Part shown: in pieces, positions 8,303-15,166 of the stretch
Layout of the letters: each line of letters starts with the position of its first letter
How positions within the stretch are numbered: position 1 is the stretch's first letter
Source: Sphingobacteriaceae bacterium
GTDB lineage: Bacteria; Bacteroidota; Bacteroidia; B-17B0; Aurantibacillaceae
Length of the DNA: 64,000 nucleotides
Assembly: GCA_002319075.1 (NCBI GenBank)
Contig: NVQB01000001.1
Location: 1,984,001 to 2,048,000 of the forward strand
Direction: 5' to 3'
Notes under the pieces: model-generated
The model's database searches: none
Told to the model about the DNA's origin: nothing
The model's input: only the letters and a program-made list of their open reading frames with translations
Made by a program: the position numbers and the translations under genes

Positions 8303-8325
8303 AAGGACCAGAAAAACTGGTCCTT
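8303..8325 (-). terminator. Rho-independent terminator for the DUF4389 gene
   Basis: The 9-bp stem aaggaccag/ctggtcctt has a 5-nt loop. Read on the minus strand, it follows the stop codon at 8341 and is succeeded by a T-rich run (tttttattttttacc). Confidence 0.75.
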
Positions 8326-8340
8326 CACTATTTAAACAAA

Positions 8341-8952
8341 TTATGGTTTACCAGAAAATGGCGGGTACTTATCTGTAAGAAAAGACAAGTAGATATTTAC
8401 GCGGGTTGCCCATCTCAGGGTGCCAACAGAAAAATCATACAGACCTTTAGGATATTTGCCCGTTATAAGTACGGCCCACCAGGCTATAAAAGCCACAAAA
8501 ATAGTGGCAATGCCACGAAAAAATAAACAGATGCCGTGAGGAATCAGCACATAAATAAATTGAAAAAACAGACGAAGCAATAGAAGGCCCTGATCTAATT
8601 TTTGTGGATAAGCAATAGTTACATTGACCTTATCGTCTTGTGCACTCAGTCCAAAAGCCGGATAGCCGTCGGCCAAATTCAGTAATCTTGCCTGGAGTCT
8701 TGTTGTCCACCTTATCAAGGACACCTGGAAATCAAAAAAAGAACGAGGATACTGGCCTGTGAATAGAACGGCCCACCAGGCAATGAAGCCAAGTACTGCC
8801 GAGCCAATACCAATAAAGAACAAAAGAAATCCGTGCGGAATCATAATGAAAAGCTGTCCGAACAGAGTACGCAGAATCAATTGCCCCCTTGAATAATTGT
8901 CCTGATGAACAATATCGAAAGCAAAACTGGGTTGTGTAGTTGTTTCTTCCAT
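8341..8952 (-). CDS. Duplicated DUF4389 membrane protein
   Basis: The 203-residue protein consists of two tandem copies of a DUF4389-like unit. Each copy has an IPHG...FF hydrophobic segment, then AWWAVL[FI]TG[QK]YP, then a [FL]xDF-x-V-x-x-[IL]RW helix (AWWAVLFTGQYP in the first, AWWAVLITGKYP in the second), and ends near a YPPF/YPAF motif. Members of DUF4389 are inner-membrane proteins with no assigned role. The internal duplication is directly visible. A strong terminator follows, so the gene is probably monocistronic. Confidence 0.8.
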   Translation of the reverse strand: MEETTTQPSFAFDIVHQDNYSRGQLILRTLFGQLFIMIPHGFLLFFIGIGSAVLGFIAWWAVLFTGQYPRSFFDFQVSLIRWTTRLQARLLNLADGYPAFGLSAQDDKVNVTIAYPQKLDQGLLLLRLFFQFIYVLIPHGICLFFRGIATIFVAFIAWWAVLITGKYPKGLYDFSVGTLRWATRVNIYLSFLTDKYPPFSGKP

Positions 8953-9039
8953 TTTGTTTAGATTTTATAAGATTAATATCTCTTGAAAATAGAATTCAGA
9001 AACCAGATTGTCAATTAAAAGTTGTAAACAGAAACCTTT

Positions 9040-10758
9040 CTAAAATTGCTTCCATCTTTCAAAAGCTTCATTTTCTTTTGCATCTTTTAATTTTAACACA
9101 GGATTAAAAAACCAGGAAGTTTCTTTTTTATCTTTTAGTAAGGAAATAGTTTTCAATTGCTCGGCCGAATTTACAGTAAGCGTTAGTTCTTCGGTTGACA
9201 TAAAATACTGCAGCCAGTGATTTAAATTATTTTTCAGCATCATGCCATTAACAGCAAGGATCTCATCGCCGGCGAAAAGACCCGCTTTCCAGGCTGGAGA
9301 ATAAGGAAAAACAAGACTTATCTTGCTGAAAAAACCACTATCAATAGCTTTAAATCCAAAAGTATGTTCATGAACATTCGAATTATTTTGTTTTGTAAAA
9401 TCAATTCCTAAATAGTCGAAGCATTCTTTTAAAGGACTTTCAAAATCACCTGGCGTGTAAACATAAGTTTTAAAAAACTCTCTGAAGTCTTTTCCACTAA
9501 CTTCGTTTACAAGGTCAATAATAGTTTGTTCGGTATATCCAATCGCTTTTTTTCCGAAACGGTCGTAGAGCAAAACACAAACATCACGGAGCGATCTTTG
9601 GTTCTCTGTTGCCTGCATGATCTTAACGTCCAGCATAAAAGCCACTAAGTTTCCTTCGTCGTAAATATTTGTTTTACGGTATGGTGCACCCGGAACGTAG
9701 CCATCGAGCCAGGTTTCCCAGCTGCTATGGGCTACGCTTAAATTGAAACGGCCGGCGTTGTGAAAATGTTTTACAAGACGCTCCTGAAGTGTATTAAAAT
9801 ACTGTTGTGTAGAAAAGACCGAAGAACTTAATAAAAGTTTGTCGCCATAATAGGTCGTAAACCCTTCGTAGACATAGCCCGTGCGCGAATAATTTTCTTT
9901 TGTATAATCGTAAGGCTGCATTTCGATGGGACGAATTGTTTTGATATTCCAGGTATGAAATAATTCGTGACAACTCACTCCTAAAATATCTTCATAAGTT
10001 GCCCCCGAATTGATCGCATAGCCCGGACCAATTGCTATTACCGTGTTTTTCTTATGTTCGACACCATGATAGAATTTGAAAGGTAAAACCTGGAATAAAA
10101 AATGATATTCGTCGTACGGAAAATCATTCCAGAATTCAATTTGTTTTTTTGTGAAAGCTTCAAAGTCTGTTTTTATCTTTTTGAAGTCAGGTTGGCATTC
10201 TCCGTTAAAATGAACAAAAAATTTAATTCCGTTTACTGTATAGCTATCCGTTTTAATATCTGCCGAAGCTATAAAAGGTGAATCTACCAGCTCATCGTAA
10301 TTTGCCGCGATCAAAGTGCTTTTTTCAGTTTTTAAAGAGCAGGCGATGCTATAAGTTTCTGGAACTTGCAGCTCTACTTTATGCTCCTCTTGTGTTCGTC
10401 CTACAACATACATGCAGCAGTGAACAGGATTTACATAAAGTTGCGAGCCATCTGCATAACATGCGCCGGCATTTAATTCGGCTGCGTAATAACTATAAGT
10501 AATCTTTACACGTTTGCTTTCACCAATTTCAACTTCCCAAAGATCTTTATTCAGCTTGGTGTATTCGAGCACTTCATTTTTTTCGTTAAACATATCCACG
10601 CGCTTTACATTCTTTGCAAAGTTACCAAGTTCGTAGCGACCCGGACGCCATGCCGGCAGTTGGAGTTGCAGCTTGCCGGAGCCTGGATTTTCGACAATCA
10701 TGTCGATATAAATGTAATGCGAAGAAGGATTTTTCTGGTAAAAAGAATAGTGGATCAT
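9040..10758 (-). CDS. M61-family (glycyl) aminopeptidase with PDZ domain
   Basis: The 572-residue protein carries the zinc-binding HELFH (264-268) and the downstream glutamate E298 in YEGFTTYY, the gluzincin arrangement of family M61. The N-terminal 180 residues are the beta-sandwich of M61 enzymes, and residues about 460-545 form a PDZ domain with the binding loop near GFKAID and AGDEILAVNG. No signal peptide is visible, so it is predicted to be cytosolic, though relatives may be exported. It removes N-terminal residues, classically glycine or alanine, from peptides. The gene is divergent from the TPR gene at 10807, with a 48-bp gap for both promoters. Confidence 0.88.
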   Translation of the reverse strand: MIHYSFYQKNPSSHYIYIDMIVENPGSGKLQLQLPAWRPGRYELGNFAKNVKRVDMFNEKNEVLEYTKLNKDLWEVEIGESKRVKITYSYYAAELNAGACYADGSQLYVNPVHCCMYVVGRTQEEHKVELQVPETYSIACSLKTEKSTLIAANYDELVDSPFIASADIKTDSYTVNGIKFFVHFNGECQPDFKKIKTDFEAFTKKQIEFWNDFPYDEYHFLFQVLPFKFYHGVEHKKNTVIAIGPGYAINSGATYEDILGVSCHELFHTWNIKTIRPIEMQPYDYTKENYSRTGYVYEGFTTYYGDKLLLSSSVFSTQQYFNTLQERLVKHFHNAGRFNLSVAHSSWETWLDGYVPGAPYRKTNIYDEGNLVAFMLDVKIMQATENQRSLRDVCVLLYDRFGKKAIGYTEQTIIDLVNEVSGKDFREFFKTYVYTPGDFESPLKECFDYLGIDFTKQNNSNVHEHTFGFKAIDSGFFSKISLVFPYSPAWKAGLFAGDEILAVNGMMLKNNLNHWLQYFMSTEELTLTVNSAEQLKTISLLKDKKETSWFFNPVLKLKDAKENEAFERWKQF

Positions 10759-10784
10759 TGTTTCAATAATAAGTCTTAAAATTA

Positions 10785-10792
10785 TACATTTG
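10785..10792 (+). promoter_or_regulatory. Bacteroidota -7 box (tacatttg)
   Basis: A TAnnTTTG match 14 bases before the ATG of the TPR gene at 10807, in the divergent intergenic region. Confidence 0.4.
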
Positions 10793-10806
10793 ATGGAAAT
10801 AAGAAG

Positions 10807-11895
10807 ATGCGCTTAACCTTTTTTTTATTAGTTATTTCTAATCTGTTACGTTCCCAGGAAAGTGATACCCTATTGACGCGTATTTTGTTGCTGCAAAACG
10901 ACACTGAAAAAGTGAACCAACTCTACAAACAAGGTTTTGCTCTACGTAATAGTGATCCTCAACTTGCTTTTTATTACGCCAATATGTGCGAAGAGCAGGC
11001 TCACATATCAGAATCTAAAAAACACCTTGCCAAAAGTTATAATTTGTTGGGAATTTTATTTTATAAGAAAGGAGATTTTACAAAAGCATTGGCCTACCAT
11101 CAAAAAGCACTCTCTATCCGCACGGAAACCAAAGATAAAAGTGCTATGGCCCTGAGTTACACAAATCTTGGAAATATCTATACCGACTTACAATTGTTTG
11201 AACGAGCAGAAGCTTCTTATCTAAAAGCACTGGAAATTTTTCGCGAAACAGGTGATGAGAAAAGAGCTGCAGACTGCCTGATAAATCTTGGCGTTTTAAA
11301 ACAAACTACAAAACAAAATGACGCAGCATTTGAAAATTACGCGCTAGCTTTAAAAATGGCCGAAAGGCTGAATGATTATGAGATGCGATCTCTCTGCCTG
11401 AACAATATGGCACAGGTTTTTTTTGATAAAGGCAATTATGAAAAATCTATAGCCTACAATGAAGACGCTTTGAAGATTCGCAATATGATGGATAATAATG
11501 TGGAAGTAGCAGACAGTTATTTAAATCTGGCTTCCAATTATATTCGCCTGAGAAATCCCGAAAAAGCAAAAGAAAATTTGGACACGGCCTATGCCATTAG
11601 TGCTCACTATGAGTATTACCAAGCTATGCAGACAGCCTTTAAAATTTATTCAGAGTATTATTCTGAATTAAAAAATTATGAGGCCGCCTATAGCTGGTTA
11701 AAAAAATACGAACTAAGTAAAGACAGTGTCATGGCCCAGCAAAGCTCCCGCGAGGCAGCTTTCGATTTTGATCTTCCTGAAAGTATAGAGCACGTTTATA
11801 CACCACAAAAACAATTACATAATCTCTGGCTCCTTATAGTTTGTTTTATTTTAGTAATTTTTATTCCCTTATTTTTTATAAGATTCAAGCGATGA
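10807..11895 (+). CDS. Secreted/anchored TPR-repeat protein without effector domain
   Basis: A signal-like N terminus (MRLTFFLLVISNLLRSQ) precedes about six tetratricopeptide repeats (residues about 75-300, with motifs such as YNLLGILFYKKGDFTKAL and SYTNLGNIY). A single C-terminal transmembrane helix (about 342-359) ends in a short basic tail, RFKR. This is the sensor half of Bacteroidota TPR-type histidine kinases or LuxR-like regulators, but the protein stops right after the membrane helix, so no kinase or DNA-binding domain is present. It may work with a partner. Its stop overlaps the ATG of the SUI1-like gene (ATGA). Confidence 0.8.
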   Translation: MRLTFFLLVISNLLRSQESDTLLTRILLLQNDTEKVNQLYKQGFALRNSDPQLAFYYANMCEEQAHISESKKHLAKSYNLLGILFYKKGDFTKALAYHQKALSIRTETKDKSAMALSYTNLGNIYTDLQLFERAEASYLKALEIFRETGDEKRAADCLINLGVLKQTTKQNDAAFENYALALKMAERLNDYEMRSLCLNNMAQVFFDKGNYEKSIAYNEDALKIRNMMDNNVEVADSYLNLASNYIRLRNPEKAKENLDTAYAISAHYEYYQAMQTAFKIYSEYYSELKNYEAAYSWLKKYELSKDSVMAQQSSREAAFDFDLPESIEHVYTPQKQLHNLWLLIVCFILVIFIPLFFIRFKR

Positions 11896-12227
11896 GCAAA
11901 AAAGAAAAAAGCGGTGGACTTGTGTACTCTACAAATCCGAATTTTAAACCCGAAGATGATCTTGAAGAAGAAATTGTTATGAAACCCGGTGAACAACACT
12001 TAAAAGTATATCTTGATCGTTTAGGCGGCGGCAAGCTCTTAACGAGGATCACGGGCTTTACCGGTAAAACCGGCGATATAGAAACGCTTGGAAAATTATT
12101 GAAACAAAAATGTGGTGTTGGAGGTTCGGTTAAGGAACGCGAAATTCTCATACAAGGAGAACATCGTGATAAAGTTATTCTATTGCTTTTAAAAGAAGGC
12201 TACAAAGCTAAGAAGGCGGGAGGGTAA
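11892..12227 (+). CDS. SUI1/eIF1-like translation factor (YciH family)
   Basis: The 111-residue protein has a basic N terminus, MSKKEKSGGLVYST, and the SUI1 fold motifs GGGKLLTRITGF and CGVGGSVKE-x-EI-x-IQGEH. This is the bacterial YciH family, related to eukaryotic eIF1, which affects start-codon selection fidelity. The frame is open further upstream, but the ATG at 11892 gives the canonical MSKKEKSGGLVYST start and overlaps the TGA of the TPR gene (ATGA), so translation is likely coupled. Confidence 0.9.
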   Translation: MSKKEKSGGLVYSTNPNFKPEDDLEEEIVMKPGEQHLKVYLDRLGGGKLLTRITGFTGKTGDIETLGKLLKQKCGVGGSVKEREILIQGEHRDKVILLLLKEGYKAKKAGG

Positions 12228-12281
12228 ATAACCGACTGATATACTGTATAAAAAGGTCACTCTAAACCTAAGAGATAAAGA

Positions 12282-13139
12282 TTATTCTTTCACAACCTTC
12301 GCCAGATAATTATGTTTAGCCGTTTTAAATTTCAATGTGTAAACGCCTACTGCAAAATTGGTGAGGTTAATTTGATTCCGTTCAGGCGAAATTGTTTCAG
12401 TGGAAAGCTCCTGCCCAAAACTATTCATGACTATAAGAGTTCCTTCTTCGTTGGTGTTAATTAAATAGAGACCGTTAGAGGGATTCGGAAAAACCTTTAG
12501 TTTCTGGGCGCTTAAATTAAACTCCGATAGCCCATCTGGTATGCCGTACGACTGGCCGCAGCGGTTACTTCCTTTACGGTACCATTCCAGGCGGGTTTCA
12601 AAACCAGAGGGATTGGGATAAGCTGCGGTTAAAGACAAAGTATGCTCAAAGACACCGATTCCCTCAATTACCCTATAGAATAATGTGGGAGGTTCAAAAC
12701 AGTTACTATCGCTGGTTGCAAAGTCTAAAAAAGCATCGTGCTCGAATATTCCGCAATTATTTATGTAGCTGGTATCGACACGCTGTCCGCAAGAGCCGGA
12801 AGTAAATTGAAAGTTAAGAGCAGAAGCCGATAGATCTGTTACCGCAAAAGCTGAATTGTAGGAATTAATTACCGGACCACACGGGTAACAGGTATAATTA
12901 GCTACTACGTCATGAACTGTATAATAAACAGTATCCATATTCGTAGAAAAATTTTTACCGGTAAAAATCCGGTAAGTCCACGATGGGGGAGGTTGTGGGT
13001 TGGGACTGGCCATGAATTGTTGATAGGAAGTTACAATGGTGTCGCCCACATTATAATTATACACCGAACCATTCGTAAAATTTTGTGAGTGATTCGAAAA
13101 AAAAGCAAAAAGAAAAAACAAACTATAAAAATGTTTCAT
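12282..13139 (-). CDS. T9SS-secreted protein of unknown function
   Basis: A hydrophobic signal peptide (MKHFYSLFFLFAFFSN) starts at the ATG at 13139; the earlier ATG at 13166 would add nine residues. The middle part is beta-rich with several cysteines (YTCYPCGP, SGSCGQRVD), and an aromatic FYRVIEGIGVFEH segment precedes the C-terminal domain. The last 75 residues form a type A sorting domain (KVFPNPSNG..., MNSFGQEL, GVYTLKF). The mature protein is expected on the surface or released. The stable core does not match a family I recognise. Confidence 0.75.
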   Translation of the reverse strand: MKHFYSLFFLFAFFSNHSQNFTNGSVYNYNVGDTIVTSYQQFMASPNPQPPPSWTYRIFTGKNFSTNMDTVYYTVHDVVANYTCYPCGPVINSYNSAFAVTDLSASALNFQFTSGSCGQRVDTSYINNCGIFEHDAFLDFATSDSNCFEPPTLFYRVIEGIGVFEHTLSLTAAYPNPSGFETRLEWYRKGSNRCGQSYGIPDGLSEFNLSAQKLKVFPNPSNGLYLINTNEEGTLIVMNSFGQELSTETISPERNQINLTNFAVGVYTLKFKTAKHNYLAKVVKE

Positions 13140-13208
13140 GCTTATGGGTTTTAAGCGGAGATTCATATAAAGGTAAAAAAAATCACAAAGTGAAATGTTA
13201 AAAGCAAA

Positions 13209-13231
13209 AAAGCCGGCTACTCGCCGGCTTT
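13209..13231 (-). terminator. Rho-independent terminator for the peroxiredoxin gene
   Basis: The stem aaagccggc/gccggcttt (13209-13217 and 13223-13231) has a 5-nt loop. On the minus strand it lies just downstream of the stop at 13253 and is followed by TTTGCTTTT. Confidence 0.85.
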
Positions 13232-13252
13232 CAAATTATAAGAGTTTCATTC

Positions 13253-13885
13253 TTAGTTTTTGCTTAAGTACTCAGCAACACCTGCGTGAGTGTCTTTTAA
13301 ACCTTCTTTACCTTTAGTCCAGTTTGCAGGACAAACTTCACCGTTTTCTTCAAAAAATTGTAAAGCGTCTACCATACGTAACACTTCGTCTACATTACGA
13401 CCTAATGGAAGATCGTTAATTAACTGGTGACGTACCACGCCTTCTTTGTCGATTAAGAATAATCCACGGAATGCGATCATTGGTCCTGTTGCGATCAACT
13501 CACCATCTTCGTTTACATCGTAGTCACCCGAAAGCGTGCCATAATTTAACGCGATTGTTTTTGTTGTATCAGCGATGATGGGATAAGTGATCCCTTTAAT
13601 TCCACCCGCTTTTTTTTCCATTTGTAACCAACCCCAGTGACTTTCTTCTGTATCTGTACTTGCAGCTACAACCGCGCAATTACGGCTTTCGAACTCATTC
13701 AATTTTTCCTGGAACGCGTGTAATTCTGTTGGACATACAAACGTAAAATCCTTTGGATAGAAGAAAAATACAACATGTTTTTTTCCTAAATATTGATCCA
13801 ATGAGAAATCTTCAACCATTTCTCCACCTTTAACTACTGCACCTGTTCTGAATGACGGCGCTTTTTTACCTACTAAACTTGCCAT
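13253..13885 (-). CDS. Typical 2-Cys peroxiredoxin (AhpC/Prx1 family)
   Basis: The 210-residue thioredoxin-fold protein carries the peroxidatic cysteine C51 in DFTFVCPTE and the resolving cysteine C185 in GEVCPANW. It reduces hydrogen peroxide and organic peroxides in the cytosol, using a thioredoxin-like donor, and usually forms a decamer of dimers. It is transcribed divergently from the second peroxiredoxin gene at 13998. A TACTTTTG box on the minus strand lies at 13927-13934, and a strong terminator follows the gene. Confidence 0.93.
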   Translation of the reverse strand: MASLVGKKAPSFRTGAVVKGGEMVEDFSLDQYLGKKHVVFFFYPKDFTFVCPTELHAFQEKLNEFESRNCAVVAASTDTEESHWGWLQMEKKAGGIKGITYPIIADTTKTIALNYGTLSGDYDVNEDGELIATGPMIAFRGLFLIDKEGVVRHQLINDLPLGRNVDEVLRMVDALQFFEENGEVCPANWTKGKEGLKDTHAGVAEYLSKN

Positions 13886-13926
13886 ATATTTATTTTAAAT
13901 TGTTTTTAATTGGTTTAAATCGTGTG

Positions 13927-13934
13927 CAAAAGTA
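13927..13934 (-). promoter_or_regulatory. Bacteroidota -7 box for the AhpC-like gene
   Basis: Read on the minus strand this is TACTTTTG, an exact TAnnTTTG match, about 41 bases upstream of the start codon at 13885. Confidence 0.45.
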
Positions 13935-13961
13935 TAAATTAGTTTTTAAATGATTTTAAAG

Positions 13962-13969
13962 TAATTTTG
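13962..13969 (+). promoter_or_regulatory. Bacteroidota -7 box for the BCP/AhpE-like gene
   Basis: TAATTTTG matches TAnnTTTG and lies 28 bases before the ATG at 13998. With the minus-strand box at 13927 it makes a compact divergent promoter region for two peroxidases. Confidence 0.45.
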
Positions 13970-13997
13970 AAGAAAACCTCACTTAACAAATATTAGT

Positions 13998-14468
13998 ATG
14001 AGTACTGAAATCGGCGCAAAAGCCCCTGAATTTAAGCTGTTTAACACAGAAAAAAAAGAAATTAGTCTTTCCGAACAAAAAGGAAAGAATGTTGTGCTAT
14101 TGTTTTTTCCCCTGGCCTTTACAAGTGTTTGTACGGCTGAGCTTTGCAGTATACGCGACAATTACGCCATGTATAATGGTTTAAACGCTGTGGTATTTGG
14201 TATTTCCACAGATTCTCTGTTTAGTCTAGGGAAATTTAAAGAAGAACAAAAGTTAAATTTTGATTTGCTCAGCGACTATAATAAAGACGTATCTACCGCT
14301 TACAACAGTCTTTACGAACAATTCGGATTCGGCATGAAAGGGGTTAGTAAGCGCGCTGCCTTCGTTATTGATAAAGAAGGAAATTTAAAATACTCTGAAG
14401 TTCTTGAAGATGCCGGAAAACAACCAAATTTTGAAGCCATTAACGCGACTTTAAAATCTCTGAACTAG
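13998..14468 (+). CDS. BCP/AhpE-type peroxiredoxin
   Basis: The 156-residue thioredoxin-fold protein has the peroxidatic cysteine C45 in TSVCTAELC and a second cysteine at C50, the same spacing as the C45/C50 pair of E. coli Bcp. It should detoxify peroxides in the cytosol; the five-residue cysteine spacing favours an atypical, intramolecular 2-Cys mechanism. It is divergent from the 2-Cys peroxiredoxin gene, so both may answer to the same peroxide stress. Its TAG stop overlaps the GTG start of rnhB by one base. Confidence 0.9.
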   Translation: MSTEIGAKAPEFKLFNTEKKEISLSEQKGKNVVLLFFPLAFTSVCTAELCSIRDNYAMYNGLNAVVFGISTDSLFSLGKFKEEQKLNFDLLSDYNKDVSTAYNSLYEQFGFGMKGVSKRAAFVIDKEGNLKYSEVLEDAGKQPNFEAINATLKSLN

Positions 14469-15082
14469 TGCTTAAAAGATTCTTTTTAAATAACACAAGT
14501 ATTGAAGCAGGCTGCGACGAGGCCGGCCGGGGCTGCCTGGCCGGACCCGTATATGCCGCTGCTGTTATTTTACCAAAGAATTACAAAAACAAATGGTTGA
14601 ACGACAGCAAACAATTGAGTGATGCTGACCGTTACGAACTGCGTCCCGAGATTGAAGAAAAAGCTCTGGCTCATGCGGTAGGTGTGGTATCGCACATCGA
14701 AATAGACCAAATAAACATTCTTAATGCCTCCTTCCTGGCTATGCACAGGGCAATTGATCAGTTGAAAATTATTCCTGAATTGTTATTGATTGACGGTAAT
14801 CGTTTTAACCGTTACAAAGAAATAGAGCACAAATGCATTATTGAAGGTGACGCAAAATTCATGAGCATAGCGGCCGCCAGTATTCTTGCAAAAACATACC
14901 GCGATGACTTTATGAAAGAAGCCGCTATAAAACATCCGCATTATTCCTGGCATACCAATATGGGTTACGCAACCAAAAAACACCGCGCTGCCATCAAAGA
15001 ACACGGCCCCTGCGAATTGCACCGCATGAGTTTTACCCTCTTGCCGTCGCAGCTTGACCTGGAATTAGAGTACCTGGATTAA
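14468..15082 (+). CDS. rnhB: Ribonuclease HII
   Basis: The 204-residue protein has the RNase HII catalytic carboxylates in their usual motifs: D17 and E18 in CDEAGRG, D109 in LLIDGNRF and D128 in IEGDAKFMSIAAASILAK. The enzyme removes ribonucleotides misincorporated into DNA and RNA primers, using a divalent metal. Translation starts from GTG, which overlaps the TAG of the upstream peroxiredoxin gene by one base (TAGTG), so the two genes are cotranslated. Confidence 0.95.
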   Translation: MLKRFFLNNTSIEAGCDEAGRGCLAGPVYAAAVILPKNYKNKWLNDSKQLSDADRYELRPEIEEKALAHAVGVVSHIEIDQINILNASFLAMHRAIDQLKIIPELLLIDGNRFNRYKEIEHKCIIEGDAKFMSIAAASILAKTYRDDFMKEAAIKHPHYSWHTNMGYATKKHRAAIKEHGPCELHRMSFTLLPSQLDLELEYLD

Positions 15083-15166
15083 TACCCAGCTCTACGAACA
15101 GAACCTTATTAATAAGTCCCCATTACATTCGTTTCAACATTCTACATTAATGGCTACTTTTAACTA

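Noticed and set aside
11841-11891. Upstream extension of the SUI1-like gene
   Set aside because: Lies inside the TPR gene; the internal ATG at 11892 gives the family's usual start.
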